Below are positions 13,268 through 16,170 of a stretch of DNA of 16,170 nucleotides, one piece after another. The translations under genes were made by a program, and so were the position numbers. The number at the start of each line of letters is the position of its first letter. The first letter of the stretch is position 1. Source of the stretch: Methanobacteriota archaeon (GTDB lineage: Archaea > Halobacteriota > Halobacteria > Halobacteriales > Halalkalicoccaceae); assembly GCA_022561895.1 (NCBI GenBank), contig JADFQH010000029.1, positions 1 through 16,170 on the forward strand, written 5' to 3'. The notes beneath the pieces were generated by a model. That model was not told the origin of the DNA. It worked only from the letters and a program-made list of their open reading frames with translations, and ran no database searches.

Positions 13268-14166
13268 AGTTCATCGAGGAGGTCGTCGTCGAGGAGTTTT
13301 TACCGACGTTTCGCTCGATGCTCGCGGAGGATCTCAGAGAGCGCGGACTGACCCAAAGCGAGGTCGCAACGCTGTTGGGGATCAGCCAGAGCGCCGTCTC
13401 GAAGTACGCCCACGGCGAGGTCGCGCGCAACGAGGTCTTTCTGACCGACGAACGGGTCACCGATCTCGTCTCCGAGGTCGGAACGGGGCTTTCCGCGGGC
13501 GATATGAGCCGAATACAGGCGCTGATCGAGGCGGAGGTACTGATCCGGCGGCTCGAAGCCCGCGGGAATCTCATCTCGACCCTTCACGAGGAGGCGATGC
13601 CCGAACTCGCCGAGTACAGTGGTGAGTTCCGAATCCACGATCCGGAAAGCGAGCTCCGAACCACCGAGCGTGTCCGTTCTTCGGTGCGCCGCGGGCTTCG
13701 AACGATCGAAAACACGAGCGGCTTTGCGGGGCTGATTCCGAACGTGGGATCGAACCTCGTCGAATGTACCCCCGACGCGACGACGATCGACGAGGTCGCG
13801 GGCGTACCGGGACGGATCTTCGACGTAAAGGGCCGGGCGACCATCCCCGGCGAGCCGGAGTTTGGGGTGAGCGAACACGTCGCAAGCGTCCTGCTCGCTG
13901 CACGCGAACACGGCAGCGAAGCCAACGCCGCACTGAACATTCGCTACGATCCCGCGCTCTCGGCGCTCCTTTCGGAAGCGGGCTACACCGTCGTCGAGTT
14001 CGAAGGCGAGAACGATCTCGATGAAGCGATCAAAGAGGCGCTCGAATCCGAACCCGAGGCGACCGTCCTCGCCCAAACCGGGGGCTTCGGGATCGAACCC
14101 GTGATCTACGTTCTCGCCGAAAGCGCACCGAAAGCTGCCGAGGCGATTGCACCCTTGCTGCAATGA
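13264..14166 (+). CDS. thiR: HTH-ThiN transcriptional regulator (ThiR-like)
   Basis: The 300-aa protein joins an N-terminal XRE-type helix-turn-helix (GLTQSEVATLLGISQSAVSK, residues 28-47) to a C-terminal ThiN domain. The ThiN part is seen as FAGLIPNVGSNLVECTPDA, DEVAGVPGRIFDVKGRATI, GEPEFGVSEHVASVLLAA and ALNIRYDP. ThiN is thiamine-phosphate synthase when fused to ThiD. In the HTH-fused form comparative genomics assigns it as ThiR, a repressor of thiamine synthesis and transport genes that senses a thiamine phosphate. Here the ligand role is therefore inferred, and enzymatic activity is not excluded. The start overlaps the dcd stop and the end overlaps the methyltransferase start, both as ATGA. 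A longer frame from 13042 is open but lies over dcd. Confidence 0.88.
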   Translation: MKFIEEVVVEEFLPTFRSMLAEDLRERGLTQSEVATLLGISQSAVSKYAHGEVARNEVFLTDERVTDLVSEVGTGLSAGDMSRIQALIEAEVLIRRLEARGNLISTLHEEAMPELAEYSGEFRIHDPESELRTTERVRSSVRRGLRTIENTSGFAGLIPNVGSNLVECTPDATTIDEVAGVPGRIFDVKGRATIPGEPEFGVSEHVASVLLAAREHGSEANAALNIRYDPALSALLSEAGYTVVEFEGENDLDEAIKEALESEPEATVLAQTGGFGIEPVIYVLAESAPKAAEAIAPLLQ

Positions 14167-14816
14167 GCGCGGCCGATTTTTACACCCGGTGGGCGCATCT
14201 CTACGATCACGTCTCTCGATCCATACCGGGAATCGCCGGACTGCGAAGACAGACTGCCCATGCGCTCGATCTCGAACTCGGGGACACAGTAATCGAGATG
14301 GGCTGTGGGACGGGTGCGAATCTCGCCTTCCTCCGCGAGCAGGTCGGTCCCGAGGGCAGCGTCGTGGGGGTGGATTTTTCCGATGGGGTGCTTCAGCGGG
14401 CGCGAACGCACGTCGAAAACGAAGGGTGGGAGAACGTCCACCTCGTCCGGGGTGACGCGAGATCGCCCCCCTTGGGGGGGGCTGACGCCGTCGTCGCCAC
14501 GTTCGTCATCGGGATGTTTGCCGATCCCGAGCAGGTGGTCGGGGAGTGGTGTGCGTTCGTCGGCTCCGGTGGGAACATTGCTTTGTTGAACGCCGCCCGG
14601 AGTTCTCGGTGGTATGGCCCGCTCGTCAACCTCCCGTTTCGAGGGTTCGTCCTCGTCTCGACGCCCGGTAAACGCCGACTCGACGAGCCGGCCCACGTGC
14701 TTCTCGACGAACGAGTAGCGACGGGTCATGCGGCGGTCGAACGCCGGTGTGAGCGGACAGTTCATGATGACGGCGCGCTGGGTCTCGTGCGACTGACCGC
14801 CGGGCGAGTGCTATAG
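14163..14816 (+). CDS. Class I SAM-dependent methyltransferase
   Basis: The 217-aa protein opens with ADFYTRWAHLYDHVS, a pattern seen in UbiE/PmtA-like small-molecule methyltransferases. Motif I is VIEMGCGTGANL (residues 43-54), the acidic end of strand 2 is VVGVDFSDG (Asp71), and a motif II/post-I region reads VHLVRGDARSPPLGGADAVVATFVI. Substrate is unknown; the family includes quinone, phospholipid and arsenite methyltransferases, and no feature here selects one. Its ATG at 14163 overlaps the regulator's TGA, so it is the third member of the dcd operon. It is convergent with the thioesterase, and the two stop codons abut in the palindrome CTATAG at 14811-14816. The G-run at 14473-14480 lies in the coding sequence and the frame is intact. 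Confidence 0.9.
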   Translation: MSAADFYTRWAHLYDHVSRSIPGIAGLRRQTAHALDLELGDTVIEMGCGTGANLAFLREQVGPEGSVVGVDFSDGVLQRARTHVENEGWENVHLVRGDARSPPLGGADAVVATFVIGMFADPEQVVGEWCAFVGSGGNIALLNAARSSRWYGPLVNLPFRGFVLVSTPGKRRLDEPAHVLLDERVATGHAAVERRCERTVHDDGALGLVRLTAGRVL

Positions 14817-15206
14817 CCCTTCGAACTCGGCGATTCGATCGCGGAATCGGTCGGGGATCGGGTGGGGCTCTTGAGAATCGGGATCGAGAAATACTTGGAT
14901 TGATTCGGCGGTCGCCGCCCGCTCGCCATCCGCAAAAACCTCGTAGCTCATCGGAAGACTCGATCGGCCGAGTTCGGGGACGTCGATCTCGACTCGGACT
15001 GACTGTTCGAGCAGGATCGGGCGCTCGTAGGAGAGTTCGAGGGTGGCGAGCACGGTCGAAACGGCGTCGAGCCCGTTTTCAAGGACTTCCTCGAAGTACT
15101 CGGCACGGGCCTGTTCGACGTAGGTGGCATACACCGCGTTGTTCACGTGTCCCATCGCGTCGATATCCCGAAACCGGACCTGTATGTCGGTGGAAAAGCC
15201 GCTCAT
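14811..15206 (-). CDS. Hotdog-fold acyl-CoA thioesterase (4HBT/YbgC type)
   Basis: The 131-aa protein matches the 4-hydroxybenzoyl-CoA thioesterase family: VRFRDIDAMGHVNNAVYATYVEQARAEYF at the N-terminus, with Asp16 as the catalytic carboxylate ahead of the GHVNN helix, followed by a five-stranded hotdog sheet (STVLATLELSYERPILL, VRVEIDVPELG, LPMSYEVFADGERAATAES). It hydrolyses acyl-CoA thioesters; chain length and substrate are not readable. The start ATG 15206 is preceded by TTATTT (minus 15235-15230) at 29-24 nt. It is divergent from the SDR across 82 bp and overlaps the methyltransferase tail by 6 nt. Confidence 0.93.
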   Translation of the reverse strand: MSGFSTDIQVRFRDIDAMGHVNNAVYATYVEQARAEYFEEVLENGLDAVSTVLATLELSYERPILLEQSVRVEIDVPELGRSSLPMSYEVFADGERAATAESIQVFLDPDSQEPHPIPDRFRDRIAEFEGL

Positions 15207-15229
15207 TGCGTGGTCAAGACGGATGGGCG

Positions 15230-15235
15230 AAATAA
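15230..15235 (-). promoter_or_regulatory. Probable TATA element of the thioesterase gene
   Basis: TTATTT on the minus strand lies 29-24 nt before ATG 15206 in the divergent gap shared with the SDR gene. On the plus strand ACTATC at 15260-15265 is a weaker candidate 29-24 nt before ATG 15289. Confidence 0.5.
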
Positions 15236-15288
15236 CTCCCGCGATCCGGTTCGAACAGAACTATCGGATCGGCGGCCGAACGGTGGGT

Positions 15289-16128
15289 ATGACAGGTCCG
15301 TCGATGGAGAGAAAGATCGTGCTGCTGACCGGTGGAACGAGTGGGATCGGCCGGGAAGCCGCACTCGAACTCGCAGACCGGGGCGCGTCGGTTGCGATCG
15401 TCGGGCGGAATCGAGAGCGCGGGCGGGCGGTGGCGAGCGAGATCGATACGCGAAACGGGGATGGCTTCGCCGAGTTCTATACTACCGATCTCGCCTCCCA
15501 ACAGTCGGTTCGCCGACTGACGGAGGAGTTCCGGGCGCGCCACGATCGTCTCGACGTGCTCGTGAACAACGCGGGGACGTTCCGCGGTGATCGCGGGGAG
15601 AGCCCCGAGAAGATCGAGGCGACCTTAGCGATCAACCACCTCGCACCCTTCCTGTTGACCCACCGGCTTGCTGATCTGCTTGCAGAGCGCACACCAGCAC
15701 GGGTGCTCACCGTCTCCTCGGGGCTTCACAATCGAGGAACGATTCGGTTCGAGGATCTCGGATTCGAGAGGGAATACGACGCGTGGGACGCCTACGCTCA
15801 GTCGAAACTGGCGAACGTCCTGTTCGCGTTCGAACTCGCCGATAGACTTCCCGAGGGCGTGACCTCGAACGCCGTCGATCCCGGATTCGTTCCCGAGACC
15901 GCCCTCAGCCGCGAGGGATCGTTTCGAGGGAAGGCAACCTTAGGTGTGCTCTCGAAGCTCCCGCTTCCCTCGAAACGAAGCGTCGCCGAAGGTGCGAGTT
16001 CGATCGTCCGAGCGGCCGCAGATTCCGATCTCGATGGGATGACTGGTGACCAGTCATCCCATCGAGATCAAGAACGAGGCGATGCAGCGAAAGCTCGGCC
16101 AGGCCAAGTTCTTCTCGGCGACCTATAG
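15289..16128 (+). CDS. Short-chain dehydrogenase/reductase, 3' end replaced
   Basis: This NAD(P)-dependent SDR has the cofactor motif TGGTSGIG (residues 14-21), the basic residue after strand 2 (VGRNRERG) that favours NADPH, NNAG (93-96), the Asn of INHLAP, Ser143/144 in TVSSG and the catalytic pair Y169-x3-K173 (YAQSK). It resembles the retinol-dehydrogenase-like branch, whose members run to about 300-320 aa and end '...G-TG-YF' plus a helical tail. Here the family pattern stops at SDLDGMTG (residue 253), right at a perfect 43-bp palindrome. The remaining 26 residues (DQSSHRDQERGDAAK...) have no resemblance to an SDR tail before a TAG at 16126. The active site is complete, but the C-terminal tail of about 40-60 residues is missing. 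ATG 15289 is the chosen start; 15304 is possible. Confidence 0.85.
   Translation: MTGPSMERKIVLLTGGTSGIGREAALELADRGASVAIVGRNRERGRAVASEIDTRNGDGFAEFYTTDLASQQSVRRLTEEFRARHDRLDVLVNNAGTFRGDRGESPEKIEATLAINHLAPFLLTHRLADLLAERTPARVLTVSSGLHNRGTIRFEDLGFEREYDAWDAYAQSKLANVLFAFELADRLPEGVTSNAVDPGFVPETALSREGSFRGKATLGVLSKLPLPSKRSVAEGASSIVRAAADSDLDGMTGDQSSHRDQERGDAAKARPGQVLLGDL
15919..15978. repeat. 15-bp perfect inverted repeat inside the SDR gene
   Basis: tcgtttcgagggaag at 15919-15933 is the exact reverse complement of cttccctcgaaacga at 15964-15978, with a 30-bp spacer. Both arms are in frame and encode SFRGK and LPSKR, so chance in a biased codon set is possible. Confidence 0.75.
16027..16069. repeat. 43-bp perfect palindrome at the SDR 3' junction
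   Basis: The left arm at 16027-16047 (begins gatctcgatggg) and the right arm at 16049-16069 (ends cccatcgagatc) are exact reverse complements over 21 bases around a single central G at 16048. Pairing fails at once beyond both ends (16026 c, 16070 a). SDR similarity is lost inside it and a different open frame emerges from it. Confidence 0.95.
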
Positions 16129-16170
16129 GCTGTTCAAGCTCGATCACCTCGAGACGGCGCTCTCGGTTGA
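16046..16170 (+). CDS. 5' part of an unrecognised ORF running off the right edge
   Basis: A frame open to the window end can start at GTG 16046 (MTSHPIEIKNEAMQRKLGQA, then KFFSATYRLFK and LDHLETALSV) or at ATG 16082 (MQRKLGQAKFF). The composition is protein-like (balanced charged and hydrophobic residues, good haloarchaeal codon use), and it overlaps the tail of the SDR frame in another phase. I do not recognise the family. The first eight codons come from the right half of the palindrome, so either the true start is ATG 16082 or the gene has been joined here at an internal point. Only 41 codons are visible. Confidence 0.45.
   Translation, partial: MTSHPIEIKNEAMQRKLGQAKFFSATYRLFKLDHLETALSV

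Noticed and set aside
13300..14163. 287-codon minus-strand frame opposite the ThiR-like gene
   Set aside because: It is an antisense shadow of a coupled operon gene and carries no motif.

Overview
The window is haloarchaeal chromosome (class Halobacteria; genus not resolved). The signs are high GC, acidic proteins, archaeal-type housekeeping genes (TruD, Pth2, NucS/EndoMS, a ThiN-domain regulator), very tight gene packing, and TATA-like hexamers about 23-30 nt before many start codons, as expected for leaderless haloarchaeal transcripts. I see no tRNA, rRNA, CRISPR array, transposase or integrase. No gene-free stretch exceeds 300 bases. The longest are 5008-5250, which holds a duplicated truD 5' end, and 10881-11058, which holds a gene remnant and the fic promoter.

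Layout. 1-427 (-): 5' part of an HTH-type haloarchaeal protein running off the left edge, with an 18-bp inverted repeat over its promoter. 524-1210 (-): an MNT/HEPN toxin-antitoxin pair whose HEPN toxin is broken by a one-base frameshift. 1232-3100 (-): an MFS transporter and a TspO/MBR membrane protein. 3134-4474 (-): truD. 4430-5233: a 96-bp direct repeat of the truD start and promoter, flanking a lower-GC insert with a Tat lipoprotein gene. 5251-6327 (+): a DAO-type FAD oxidoreductase. 6359-6787 (+): an unknown gene. 6824-7555 (+): nucS, tail to tail with mutS (7552-10185, -), their stop codons sharing TTAA. 10245-10874 (-): a DsbA/FrnE-like oxidoreductase. 10883-10957: a membrane-protein remnant. 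11059-12216 (+): a class II Fic protein with a C-terminal winged helix. 12254-12592 (-): pth2, divergent from 12680-14816 (+), a translationally coupled trio of dcd, a thiR-like regulator and a SAM methyltransferase. 14811-15206 (-): a hotdog thioesterase. 15289-16128 (+): an SDR whose 3' end is replaced at a perfect 43-bp palindrome, followed by the start of an unknown ORF leaving the right edge.

How it fits together. Most of the window is core metabolism and information processing: tRNA pseudouridylation, peptidyl-tRNA hydrolysis, mismatch processing by two independent systems (NucS and MutS), and dNTP pool control (Dcd). Four spots show accessory gain or decay: the MNT/HEPN pair, the lipoprotein insert at the truD 5' end, the Fic gene next to a gene remnant, and the palindromic junction at the right end. 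The truD-flanking insert and the palindromic junction are the most unusual. Nothing here is by itself convincing evidence of a wholly new multi-gene system.
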